A DNA stretch of 11,527 nucleotides from Blastocladiella britannica (Eukaryota; Blastocladiomycota; Blastocladiomycetes; Blastocladiales; Blastocladiaceae). The notes under the pieces were generated by a model that was given only the letters and a program-made list of their open reading frames with translations, made no database searches and had not been told where the DNA came from. The DNA lies in the NCBI GenBank assembly GCA_025349905.2, contig MU625113.1, positions 1-11,527 of the forward strand, written 5' to 3'. The translations under genes were made by a program, and so were the position numbers. Position 1 is the first letter of the stretch, and each line of letters opens with the position of its first letter. Below are positions 1 through 9,500 of this stretch, piece by piece.

Positions 1-92
1 ACAAGTACAACAAGGAGTACGAGAACTTTGAGATCAGCCCCGAGTATGCGTACAAGCAGGTCAAGGCCGCGTACAAGGCCGGCGAGCAGTGA
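1..92 (+). CDS. 3' end of an unidentified gene (partial)
   Basis: The reading frame that starts at base 3 gives 29 codons, mostly G/C-ending, and stops at TGA 90-92. The visible C-terminus is hydrophilic and rich in Lys, Tyr and Glu (it ends YKQVKAAYKAGEQ) and looks like the end of a soluble helical protein. It is followed by T-rich sequence typical of the 3' flanks here. The next gene on the same strand starts only 78 bp downstream. The fragment is too short for me to name a family. Codon use and the clean stop support it being real coding sequence, but its exon structure lies outside the window. Confidence 0.6.
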   Translation, partial: KYNKEYENFEISPEYAYKQVKAAYKAGEQ

Positions 93-170
93 TTTGACAT
101 TTTTTTTTCCCGTTTTTTGAATGAATTTTGATTTTTGCTCTACATTTTTTCGAAAAAGAACGTTGGCCAA

Positions 171-1830
171 ATGACTGCCGGCCTCCTCGTACCACTGCTT
201 GCGGCCCTCTTAGTGGTGCTCGGAACATGCCTGAGCGGTACCGCCGCCGACACGTTCCGCAACGCGACCGCCGTAGCGACCTTACAGCCATTATTCTGTC
301 CACGCGGAATGCGCGCACTAGGTGCCGGCGGACGCTCGCACCCGGCGTTTCCGTCGCTCTCCACCAGCACTCAACTGCACTGGAACGTCGTTGGCTTGAC
401 TGCGGCAGCCTCTTCCGCGGGGCCAGCATTAGTAATAGAGCTTGGCGACGATTCCTCCAACGACGTGATTGACCGCCGCGACGAACCCACCGCCGCGCGA
501 AGGACTGGCGATGGTGCCTTACCGTTACTTCCGCTCAAATTCCCCGCGGTGGCACTGGAGCGCGCGCGAGGGGAGTCGGCGCATTTGGCACTGGGAGGCG
601 GCGCCCCAGACGCGTGGCGAGTCCGCCCCACGTTGCCACTGGCGCCGTTCCTGCTTGCGGTGCCCCACCGCCTCACCCAAAGCGCCCCAGAGGGGGAGCA
701 TGAGCACTTACGGGCCCTTGCCGCCGCGGCGGTGGCGGTCCAGGTCCCGCTGTGGTTCTCGGCTGCTGCCACGATGGCCACCACCACCTCTGATCCTGTG
801 GATGTGGAGGCAGCATTCAGTGAACCCCCACAAAAGAAGCGCGCCTGGGATCGCACCGGGGACGCGAATGCTGGTTTAGTGCTCGCTCGCGCGGCCGTGT
901 CAGTCGATCAGACCAATGAGGATCAGCTGCCCGATTTCTCCCTGGAAACGTGCGACCGGGTCCTGCGCGCGGTTCGTGACAGCGTATCGGCCTTTGTCGA
1001 AAAGTACACCCTCACGGCTCCCCGACGTCGGCTCCTGGCGGTAGTGCGGCGCGCGCACCCGGCGATTGCGCGCGTCCTCGATGCGGCAGCCGACATTGGC
1101 CCGCCCGCCCACGAGAGCAACTTGGGTGCTTGGTCGGCTGCCCTCTCGGACCTCCTTGTTGCCATCGACGATACCAAGCCTCCCATCGACTCGGCCCGGC
1201 GACGGTCACCCGTGACGCACGTGCTCGAGGCCGAGACTCGGTGGGGCGGGACCGAGCCACACGCAAAGGCCGCGCATGCGGTTCTGCGCGAGATGGTCGA
1301 GAACCCTCGTGGTGGCGACATTGTGCGGGTGTGGGCGCGTGCGCGCTTAGTTTCCGGCGATATTGTGACGTCGTCGGAGAGTTTGTCGTTGGGCCACCCG
1401 TGCCGTGTTGCCCATGTCCGCGTCCAGCTGTCCATCAACGGGGTGGTGGTGGCCGACGCTGAAACAGATCGCGACGACGCGCAGCCATTACAATTGATGG
1501 CATCGCCGTCATGGTCTCCGGTCGCAATTGCGCAGTGGAAGACATATCCATGTACTTTGCCCCTATTTTTTTTTTTATTCGATCGAAATGAAAACGACTG
1601 ACTCGTGTCACCAACCAGCAACGGAACACCCCGAGCGGCTCCGAACGCAACGCCGCCTGCTCCCAGGCCTGCGGCTCGGTTACTTGGTGCTAGGATCGAG
1701 CGCGCCGGTGGCCATCACCACGCGCGTGTTGGCGACCCTCTCGCCATCGTGCCCGTTGACCGCGTACCCGGAGATCGAGGTCGGAGATACCAGTGTGTGT
1801 ATTGCCCGGCGGCGAACCAAAGTGAAATAA
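171..1830 (+). CDS. Secretory-pathway protein of unknown family, 530 aa, two exons
   Basis: Exons are 171-1551 and 1619-1830. The 67-nt intron (GTACTT donor, CCAG acceptor, ACTGAC branch-like site) moves the frame by one, after which it runs to TAA 1828-1830. ATG 171 is chosen because residues 1-26 form a typical signal peptide (MTAGLLVPLLAALLVVLGTC, then small residues); the frame is open upstream but without another ATG. The rest has no obvious second membrane segment. Residues 95-200 are Ala/Pro/Arg-rich. Around 218-226 lies a basic QKKRAWDR stretch. Residues 240-340 look helical, and 390-500 look like beta-strands. I do not recognise the family. The in-frame ATG at 774 (residue 202), followed by a polar stretch, could be the start of a separate or shorter product. 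The long open frame and the frame-restoring intron support coding; function is unknown. Confidence 0.7.
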
Positions 1831-1846
1831 TGAGATCATAGAATCA

Positions 1847-2720
1847 TCACCGCCTCCTTTCCATTTCACCAGCACCTTCATCTTCATCGTCATCTTCAGT
1901 GTCAGTTCCGTTATTGTCGTGGTCCGCGAGCATTGCATCGTGCGACGACTTGTACGGCGGTGGAGGCGACGACTGTGGTCGAACGTGGGTGAATTCGGCG
2001 CCATCTTCACATCCCCTCCGCCACCCGACCAGCTCGGGCGGCGGTGCCATTGCGCGGCGCCGAGATCGCCACCGGACCAGCGCGAGCGATGCAGCGATGC
2101 CGGCCAGTAATGCGACCCCGGCGCCAGCGGCAATGCCAATAATGGCGCCAGACGAGAGCGAATGCGACGCGGAAGAGAATGATGGGGTAGCAGCAATCAC
2201 GGGAATGTCGGGCCGCGATGGTAGGCTGAGCATGGGCGTTGGGACGGGCGCAAAGTCAATGGCCGGAATGGCCACGCAGGAACCAGTCTGGCATATGGCG
2301 TGGTCGGTGCACTGCGCGTCTATCGCTGCCGATATGAAAGTGCAGGGGGCGCCGAGAGGTAAGCGGGTTACGCAGGCCAGGGAGGTTGGGTTGCAGTACG
2401 TGTCCTGGTCTGTTCAAGTCCGTGAATAGTTTGCATCAAATGACAGAGAGAGAAAACCCGTACCAAAGGGGGAGCATGCCAGCGTCGGCGACTCGACCGT
2501 GCACTTTTGAGGCACGCACAGCGCATTGTCCGAGCAGTTGAAGAAGACTGGTGTGTAATGGATAGAGTTAATAATTGTGACAATGAGGAAGAAAAAACGA
2601 ACCCGAGGGCTCCAGTCCGGTGCCAGGACGTGCGCAATCCTCGTCGGTGCGGCATAGAACGCGTATCGAGGTTGCACTTGCGGCCAGGGCTGCCAGTACC
2701 AGCATCAAATGGTGTTGCAT
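1847..2720 (-). CDS. Cysteine-rich single-pass type I membrane protein, 254 aa, three exons
   Basis: Exons on the - strand are 2720-2603, 2547-2464 and 2409-1847. Introns are 55 nt (GTTCGT...CCAG) and 54 nt (GTACGG...ACAG), both phase 1. A donor 6 nt further into the second intron would also keep frame and add two residues. A signal peptide (MLVLAALAASA; start ATG 2720-2718, or 2705-2703) is followed by an ectodomain of about 95 residues with 12 cysteines in short C-x(4-6)-C spacings such as CRTDEDC and CTDHAICQTGSC. The pattern recalls EB or Dickkopf-type modules, but I cannot assign one. A Pro/Ser-rich stalk leads to a Gly/Ala-rich membrane helix at 155-179 with an RWRSRRR stop-transfer. 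The cytoplasmic tail carries PPPY (217-220) and an acidic TEDDDEDE stretch. It is probably a cell-surface receptor or adhesion protein; ligand and role are unknown. Confidence 0.72.
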
Positions 2721-2765
2721 TTGAAGAAAGCGCCACAGTCGAAATGAACGGAAAGAGAGTTAACT

Positions 2766-3567
2766 TTACATGACAACGCACTGGCACGACGGTGGGGGCG
2801 ACGACGACGACAACGGATGATCAGAGTGGGACAGCCTCTGAGAAGCAGAAGACGACGACGACACGGGCGGCACCCACAATCGCGCGACCACCGCCACCTC
2901 GGGCGCCGCCGTCGCCACCGAATTCACCACGTCGCCAATCGCGCGCGCAAGTTCCTCACGGTCGCGTCTTGAGACGGTTCGAATGGGACTGAGTGCATGA
3001 TTTCCGTCTTGTCCAAGGTCCTGGAGTCGGCCGGGTGGGTGGTGCTGCCGTGAAACCCACACAAACCGCGCTTGATGGCGTTGGACCGCCCGGTGATGAC
3101 ACTTTCCATCGGACACGGCGATAATGGTCGTCTGAGCAAATACCGAACGCGCGACCGCGTCATCGGCCACGCCCGCGTACACTTCCAGCAAAGAGTCGGC
3201 CCGGTACACGTCCGACTCGCACGTGTGGCCGTCATCGCTCGCGTGCGCTGCCATCGGCGCCGACGGTAATCTCCCGACGCGCCGCTCGAGCCGATGTGCC
3301 AGCGCCTCTGCATCAGATCGAACGAGTTCTGTCGTAGAGGTCGTGTAATGCGCGGGTCCCTCTGCATTCGACTCTTGCAATAACGCGGTCTTTAGGGTCG
3401 CTGGCGCTGCTGTATCGGCCGGGATCAAGATGCTGATGCGTACGCGCGGAGCTGTTATATTTTCATTTTACCATGCAAATTGATGAGTCAAGAAATCCTT
3501 TGTGTCGATGTTCAAAAGAGATTGCACTGGAAATGCCCTGAATGAGGTGGACAATGGTCGATGGCAT
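2766..3567 (-). CDS. Unidentified small protein; reading frame in the 3' half uncertain
   Basis: Exon 1 (3567-3528) starts MPSTIVHLIQGIS. A 76-nt intron (3452-3527; GTGCAA donor, AACAG acceptor, TTGAC branch-like site) leads into TPRVRISILIP with continuous frame. Staying in this frame gives 241 aa ending at TAA 2768-2766, with a Ser-rich C-terminus. However, between about 3109 and 2957 another frame has much stronger G/C-third codon bias and a more protein-like reading (VITGRSNAIKRG). A 49-nt GTACGC...CTCAG intron at 3132-3180 would switch to that frame and end the protein at 172 aa (TGA 2926-2924). Two compensating one-base errors are another explanation. No family is recognised. The N-terminal half, with a hydrophobic strand and helices, looks like a soluble protein. 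The gene lies 106 bp downstream of the transporter stop, on the same strand. Confidence 0.5.
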
Positions 3568-3673
3568 ATTGGTGGCTCAAGGTGGTTCATTTTTTGAGGT
3601 GGGATAGAGAGGTTGGTTGGACGAGGATACGAGGAGGGAGGAACCAGGCGAGAAAAAAAAACGTGTGAATTCA

Positions 3674-5366
3674 TCAGTGAGCATAAACCTGCACACTCAA
3701 GCAGCACACGACAATGAGCAGTCCCGAGACTGTCATGCTCACCGCGCCGACCTTGACCGGCGTCCATGGCATGTCCTCGTACAGCTTGTAGTAAAACAAG
3801 CCGGGCAGAATGTACGCGATTGTGGTAGAGCCGGTGGCCCCGACCACCGCCAGTACACGATCGAGCGACGTGACTGACATCGCCACCAGGTACGCAAACA
3901 CCACAATCAGCGTGGTCAGGATCGGGTGCAGGACCTCGTCACTGAAAATGGTGGCCGGGTGTGCCACTGCGGCTGCCACCGCCGCTGCTGCTGGGGAAGT
4001 GGGGGCCGCCGCTGCTGGGCCGCGAGGATCGTCCTGCTCAACGGACGCATAACTCGGGCTCGTCGGCAGCAGCAATGGCTGGCGCTCGCTCGACTCTTGT
4101 TGCCCCTCCTGGTGGTTCGTGGGGGTAACCGCCGAGGCCTGGCGCCGCGCGGCCACAAACTGCACCACCTTGATCAGGGATGCGCGACAGGGATGCGCTT
4201 GCACGGGGAACGTGAACATGAAAAGCACTGCCAGGGCCAAGCGACCGTACGTGACGAGCGGAATGACGGGATCTAATAACAACCATATCAGTCCCTAGAA
4301 AAAGAGCGACGAGGGACAGACACGCACACATCCGAATCACGTTGCCCAGCACCGTGTCGCCGTACATAATGTACCCAAGTGTGCCAATCACATAGTAAAT
4401 GACGAGCGCGGCCGAAACAGACGTCGAAAAGATGATGTTGAGATTGGCCTGGGAGTTTTCCTTGATCTCATTGTACACTGAAAACACATTTTGGTGGCAT
4501 CTATGCGTTCCCAGACATGGATATCAGTCTCAAAAATCTCTACAAAGAAAAAAAAAGCAAGAACGTACGTGAACGCAAAGACAAAGATCGGCAGCGCCTT
4601 GAGGAACCCGGGGCCCAGCTTGATGAGGGCCACGTCTCCCGGGGTAATGGGAAAGTCGGGCGAGTAGAAAAAGTAAATCACAATGCCCACGAGGTACGCG
4701 ACGGCGCCCATGGCCACCATGCCCGTGTACTTGAGCGCATTCAGGTGCTTTAAGAACGCCAGCGGGGTCACGATCGCCATGGCAGCCGAAATCCACAGTT
4801 CCCGGCTGCCCAGGATGCCCGCACGCGCCGCCTCGCCGCCCAGTCCGGCCACCACCTCGGGCATCAGGTCGCCAATCACCACCAGGTACGACGAAGCCAC
4901 CCCAAAGCACTTGATGGCGATGGCCGCGTCAAAGTACACGGCCGCAGCCGGGTACGTGATGGCCGAGAGTGCGAAAAACGACGACGGATTGCGCACGCGC
5001 GGCGTCTCGTCCGACTCGGTGTCTGGAAGCCGCCGCGCCACGTGGGTCAGCAGCCACAGCCCGAATGTGGCCGCAAGGCCCGAGATCAGGATCATGACCA
5101 GGCCCAGCACCAGGCCGACATTGGCAATGGCAAATGGCATGGCGAGCATTCCGCTTCCCAGGATCGTGTTGGCGATATTGACGGTGCCTGTTTTTTTTGT
5201 TTAAAAAAACCGTTCATTGTTCCGTGAAGGTCGAAGATAGAATGAGCGAACCGGTGAAAATCGTGCCCTTGGGCAGGGACGAGGAGGGTGTGGCGGCAGC
5301 GGCCGCGACAGCAGCCGGCGGTTCTCCGGAAGCTCTTGACGGTGAGGGCGGCTCGGCAGTGGGCAT
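3674..5366 (-). CDS. Amino acid/auxin permease family transporter (AVT / SLC38-like), 501 aa, four exons
   Basis: Exons are 5366-5252, 5187-4569, 4500-4328 and 4272-3674. The introns of 64, 68 and 55 nt all restore frame. Proteins of this family move neutral or cationic amino acids coupled to H+ or Na+, usually across the vacuole, lysosome or plasma membrane. A short disordered N-terminus (1-38) precedes the family's first-helix motif ANTILGSGMLAMPFA (44-58). Other hallmarks are FAFTCHQNVFSVYNE (242-256, created exactly by splicing), GTLGYIMYGDTVLGNVI, and a helix ending FPVQAHPCR (324-332, again joined by splicing). About ten or eleven membrane helices are visible. A polar loop rich in Gln, Ser and Ala at about 345-405 separates the last group of helices. 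Length fits fungal Avt5/6/7-type proteins (about 450-500 aa). ATG 5366 is preceded by an A run. Substrate and membrane cannot be told from sequence. Confidence 0.93.
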
Positions 5367-6509
5367 TTTTTTAAATGTATTGCGAATATATTTTTTTGCG
5401 GTCGATTTTTGATGGGGAGAGGGAGAATAAGTTGATCGCTTTCCATACCTCCAAGTGAGCTCCATTCTGCCCTGACGTTGGCTGGGAGCACCCAAGATCA
5501 GCGCGGGTACTTGAATGAATGAACGAGATTTGCTCGCAGTCCCTTGAAGACAGTTGGTTTAACTCAACTAATAAATTGAAGCTCCAAATAATCCATTGTT
5601 CCTACTTGTTTGCAAAGATCCATTTCTATTCTATCAAGAAAGCACAGGAAAGAAGAGAAGAGTCGGCCAGATGGCTGGATCGGCACATGCTTTCTTGATT
5701 CCATTTTTTTCGCAGCGTGCGTGCTGTGCTGAGAGCGCGAACACTTGCTCAGCTCAATCCAACCTTCACCTCACATCTGTTGGCCGATGCGCTCCCGCTC
5801 CTCCTCTTTCGATTTTCCTGCCCGACAAGAACCACGCTTGCGTGCTCTTTTTTTTCTTGTTTATTTCCATCGCTTCGCCCCTTCACTGCTATATACTCCG
5901 TACCACACGCACCACTTTTATATTATCCCACCCACCGAGCGTCCTTGATCGCTTTCCTTGTTTTTGTATTTGCGTCTCCAACCAGTCCCGCACCGACATA
6001 TACGGAAGTCTCGAGCGCGTCATCCTTTATTCTTTTCTTCTTTTTTCTGTCCGGTACACCCCACACACGTCCTGTCGCGGCCCAAAAGTGTACACGCGCG
6101 CGCCCGGCCGGATCCGGATTCCATCTTCATATTTATAATACAATCAACTCGGTGGGTATCCGTGCACCAAAAATCCATTTAAAAACGCGGCTGAAACTAA
6201 CTTGCAGTCTCACGCATTTCACCAGCTTTTGCTCTTGAACACATTCCAGTCTTGAGCGCGTGTCTCGGATCCAAACCCACTGCCAGTCTGACCCGGCCGA
6301 CCTTTTGTTCTTTTCAACTTCTCTTGATTCCTCCACTTCCTCACTCCTCCTCTTTTATCGTCATCATCAATCATCGCCCTTGGGCATACATTCGACATCC
6401 CTCTCCACGAAAAAAAAAAAAAAAACCAGAAAACCTCTCTCGCGCGTGTCTTTCGCCCTCATTTTCCACTACCTTTTCTTGATCGCTCTTGTAAATACCA
6501 CATCCATCA
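5367..6509. promoter_or_regulatory. Divergent intergenic region with pyrimidine-rich leader
   Basis: This 1.1-kb stretch separates the transporter start (- strand) from the next gene (+ strand) and must hold both promoters. From about 5800 to 6480 the + strand is markedly C/T-rich with many TTTTC and CCTC runs, as in strong fungal promoters and leaders. TATATA-like sequences occur at 5890-5896 and 6132-6140, and a run of 16 A lies at 6410-6425. I cannot place a transcription start. Open frames of up to 180 codons occur here but are low-complexity products of the C/T bias. No RNA gene was seen. Confidence 0.5.
6410..6425 (+). repeat. Poly(A) run of 16 in the leader/promoter region
   Basis: There are sixteen consecutive A residues about 85 bp upstream of the start codon of the large + strand gene. 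Poly(dA:dT) tracts of this size commonly exclude nucleosomes near fungal promoters. Whether this one does, or is transcribed as leader, is not visible. Confidence 0.85.
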
Positions 6510-9500
6510 ATGATTGGGCACCAGTTCCGTACGTTCTGCCTTTTCGTTTCCGCCAAGAAGAGAATTTCAACTGACGCTTCTGTTTGTTGATTGGATCCAC
6601 AGCTGCCGGGGAACAGAAGCAATCGCAGCCGCTCGGGCCGCTCGCGCTGATCAAGGAACGCACCCATGCACGCGCCGCACTCCGCCAGCGCCGTGCCAAG
6701 GCCCCCGGCGAGCAGCTCTCCATCGACGCGTCTCCTCAACACGGGACACCAAGGCTGCGGCCGTTCGAAGCCGGGTCTGACACGTCGGACGCAAGTGATC
6801 ACTCTGACGAAACCATCACGCCCTTCAATCCGATCGCCAAGGCGACTCCACCCCGTCGCGGCGATCCCTCGGCCGTCTTGCGTTACACGCGCGAGGACCT
6901 CCTCACCCTCGCAGACTCTTCCGCGACTACCACCTTGACGTCATCGTCCCCTCACGTCACCCTCGAGTCCCTGCCACCGAGCACCTGGGGAGTTGCCGCC
7001 ACGGCGGCCACCGAGGAGGCTGCCCATGGTGAGGCTGAATCGACCGCGCCAATCAAGACCGAGACCGTATCATCGTCGCCGCCGGCAGCAGTGCATACAG
7101 TGCCGGAAGGTCCGCTGTCGCCGACCTGGGGTCCCTCGGGCGAGCAAAAGAAGGTTGCGGTGGTGCACGGTGTCCCGATCCTGCTCGCTCCGACAACGCC
7201 GAGTGGTCGCGCGCATGCCCAGTCTCGCGCTCATGCGGAGCCGCTTTCGCCGACCACTGCTGCTGCGGCTGGCGCATCGCTTCGTTCGCCGACGGCCGGC
7301 GCGTTTGGCCCCGTCGGGTCACCAACGGTCGGATCGGACCGCAGACGTTGCTCTACCACGGGTAGCATCAAGTGCGGGCCACCCTCCATCGATGGCAGTG
7401 GCGGCACCACCGCTGATGCACTCCAGAGCTCGCTGTGGAGCCTGTCGCAAGCGTTCGCCAATCTCGAACTTCTCCGCGACTCAGACAAGGATCGCGTTAC
7501 GGGCCGCAAGTACGACCCTGTCCCGCCCCACGGCCAGTCACAGCCTCAGCTACTGTCGCAGCCCCAGTTCCAGTCTCATCCGCAGCACCAAGCGCCAACG
7601 ACTGAACCGGCTCGCATGCGGCCCCGCGAGCGCGAGACGCCACGGTCTCCCACTGGCATGCCGACGTTGCCCCCGCGCGCCGAGCGGGTCTTTGCGACCG
7701 GATTCACGCCGCCTGCGCATCTGGCGGTGCGGCCGGCTGATATGCACCGTGAACACGACGAGGCGCGCGGTGGTCTGCGGTCACCCCGATCGATGGGACC
7801 ACTGGGCCCACTGACACCGACCTCCCCCGCACCTGGCGCGCTCCCGTGGCGGACTGGCCAGCCGCTGAGCTCGGTGCCGCAGGGTGCCGGTGCTGGCAGC
7901 ATCGCCAGCAGTGCTTCGCGCCGCGGATCGGTTGCGTCCACGGTGGATTCTGGCCGCCGCCTGTCGCTCCGCAGTCCGACTTTCGAGTCATTTTTGGCCA
8001 GCTCGCCGCGCGAGCCGTACTTTTCGTCGGATCCCCGCGACGCACGCAACCGTCGTGCGAGCTACCAGGGCGCCACGAATCTGACTGGCCGGCCGCCCCG
8101 CCGCCAAGATGAGCCCTTGGGAGAGACGATGGACGATCCCGACCTGACCTCCAAGCCGCGCGGAAAGCTTGTGGTGGCAACGGTGCCGCCCGTCGACTCG
8201 ACACAGGACCTCCAAAAGAACCTCGAGGACTTGCAGCGCCTGGCCACGTTTGGAGGAGTCGGTGCCCCGCCTGCGCGTATTGGGATGCTGCAGCGCGCCC
8301 GCACCGTCACGGTCCCCGAGACTGCTCCGCCGTCACGCGAGCCCCACCGGTCGCGCGAGTATGCCACCTTTGACGAGCCGGACTACCACCGGATGCTTCA
8401 GCAACAGCAGCAGCAGCCGCTCCCGGCATCGTCCCTCGTGTTCCCCTTCGAGGCCGGATCCAGTGCCCTGCCCAGCCCAGCGTCATATCAACTGTCCATG
8501 CAAGAGAGCCAAGGTTCTGGCAATGTTAGCAATGCAAGCTCTCGTCGTGCATCCACGGTACCACAGTCGCCATTTGACCCCATGGGCGGGCCGTGGAGCG
8601 GTATGTCCGCGGCGGCGAGTGGCACGCGCATTTCGTCCTCTGCCAGCACGTCGTCGTCGAGCATCTCCGGGCCGGGCCAGTACCGCCACATGTCTCTTCC
8701 ACATGCGATGTCGGGGCACGAACAGCCGTCCAACCCGGGCTTCCCCTCAAGCCTCGATGTCCCGAGCACGACGATCCAGGCCCAGCCGTCCGCAGCGGTG
8801 GCGGCAGCAGCAGCAAACGCGTTCATGCGCTCGTCGCCATCCCCTGTTGGCACTCGGTCGTCGGGACCCTCGCCGGCATTGTCGACGGGCGAGCGCTTGC
8901 ACGCGCGACGCAAGGCACCGTCGCCGCCGTCGATTCTGCTTCAACCACGCCAACAACTCCAACTGCAGCAGCAGCAGCAACAACAAGAGTCTACCTCGCT
9001 TCGTGCAGGGTCGCCATACCTCGGTGGCATGTCTCATGACAGCCCGTCGCCAACGGCGCACCTAAAGAGTCCATTTGCCACCCAACCGCAGTTTGGCGGC
9101 TCGGCTGGGCTCGCGCCGGCCGCGCCATGGCTTTCTCAGGAGCAAGCGCAGCAACAGCAGCACATGGCCCGCCAGGTGCCGCAGCCCGCCTCGACGCTAC
9201 CTACCCCGCAGTACATGACCACCGCCGATGCAGTGATGGCGGCCCACGCCGCGCAGGCCATGTATGCGTCTGGTTCGATGCACCCAACACCATTTGGCGT
9301 GAGCGCTCCCGCGACTGCCGGCGCACAGCTCGCGCCATCGACATACCCCACCGTTCGTCCCGGCGGCGAGTTTGGCGGCGCCGACCCGGCCATGCTGCCT
9401 CCGGGCGACTCGCAGCCCGACCTTAAGCGCGTACGCTTCTTCTTTCTTTTTCAACCGTTCCTGAATCCTTGACTCATAATATCAAAACACCCACAGGTCA

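Noticed and set aside
923..1621. 232-codon - strand open frame opposite the 530-aa gene
   Set aside because: It is a shadow: Arg/Ser/Thr-rich, low complexity, and opposite a frame with better codon bias, a signal peptide and an intron that restores frame.
3452..3471. 20-nt GT...AG segment as an ultra-short intron in the small - strand gene
   Set aside because: Removing it leads to a stop codon within a few residues, whereas the 76-nt intron sharing the same acceptor keeps frame and matches the other introns in size.
5596..6238. Two overlapping + strand open frames of 173-180 codons ahead of the large gene
   Set aside because: Composition follows the C/T-rich strand (Ser, Leu, Phe, Pro), with no coding third-position bias and no domain-like segments. 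They lie in the promoter/leader region.
6936..6943. TGACGTCA palindrome, a CRE/ATF-type site
   Set aside because: It lies in coding sequence of the large gene; an 8-bp match in an 11.5-kb GC-rich window is not strong evidence of a regulatory site.
6993..9065. Long + strand open frames (273 and 298 codons) within the large gene's second exon
   Set aside because: Very Arg-rich shifted readings of the Ser/Pro/Gln-coding frame, a typical artefact in GC-rich DNA.
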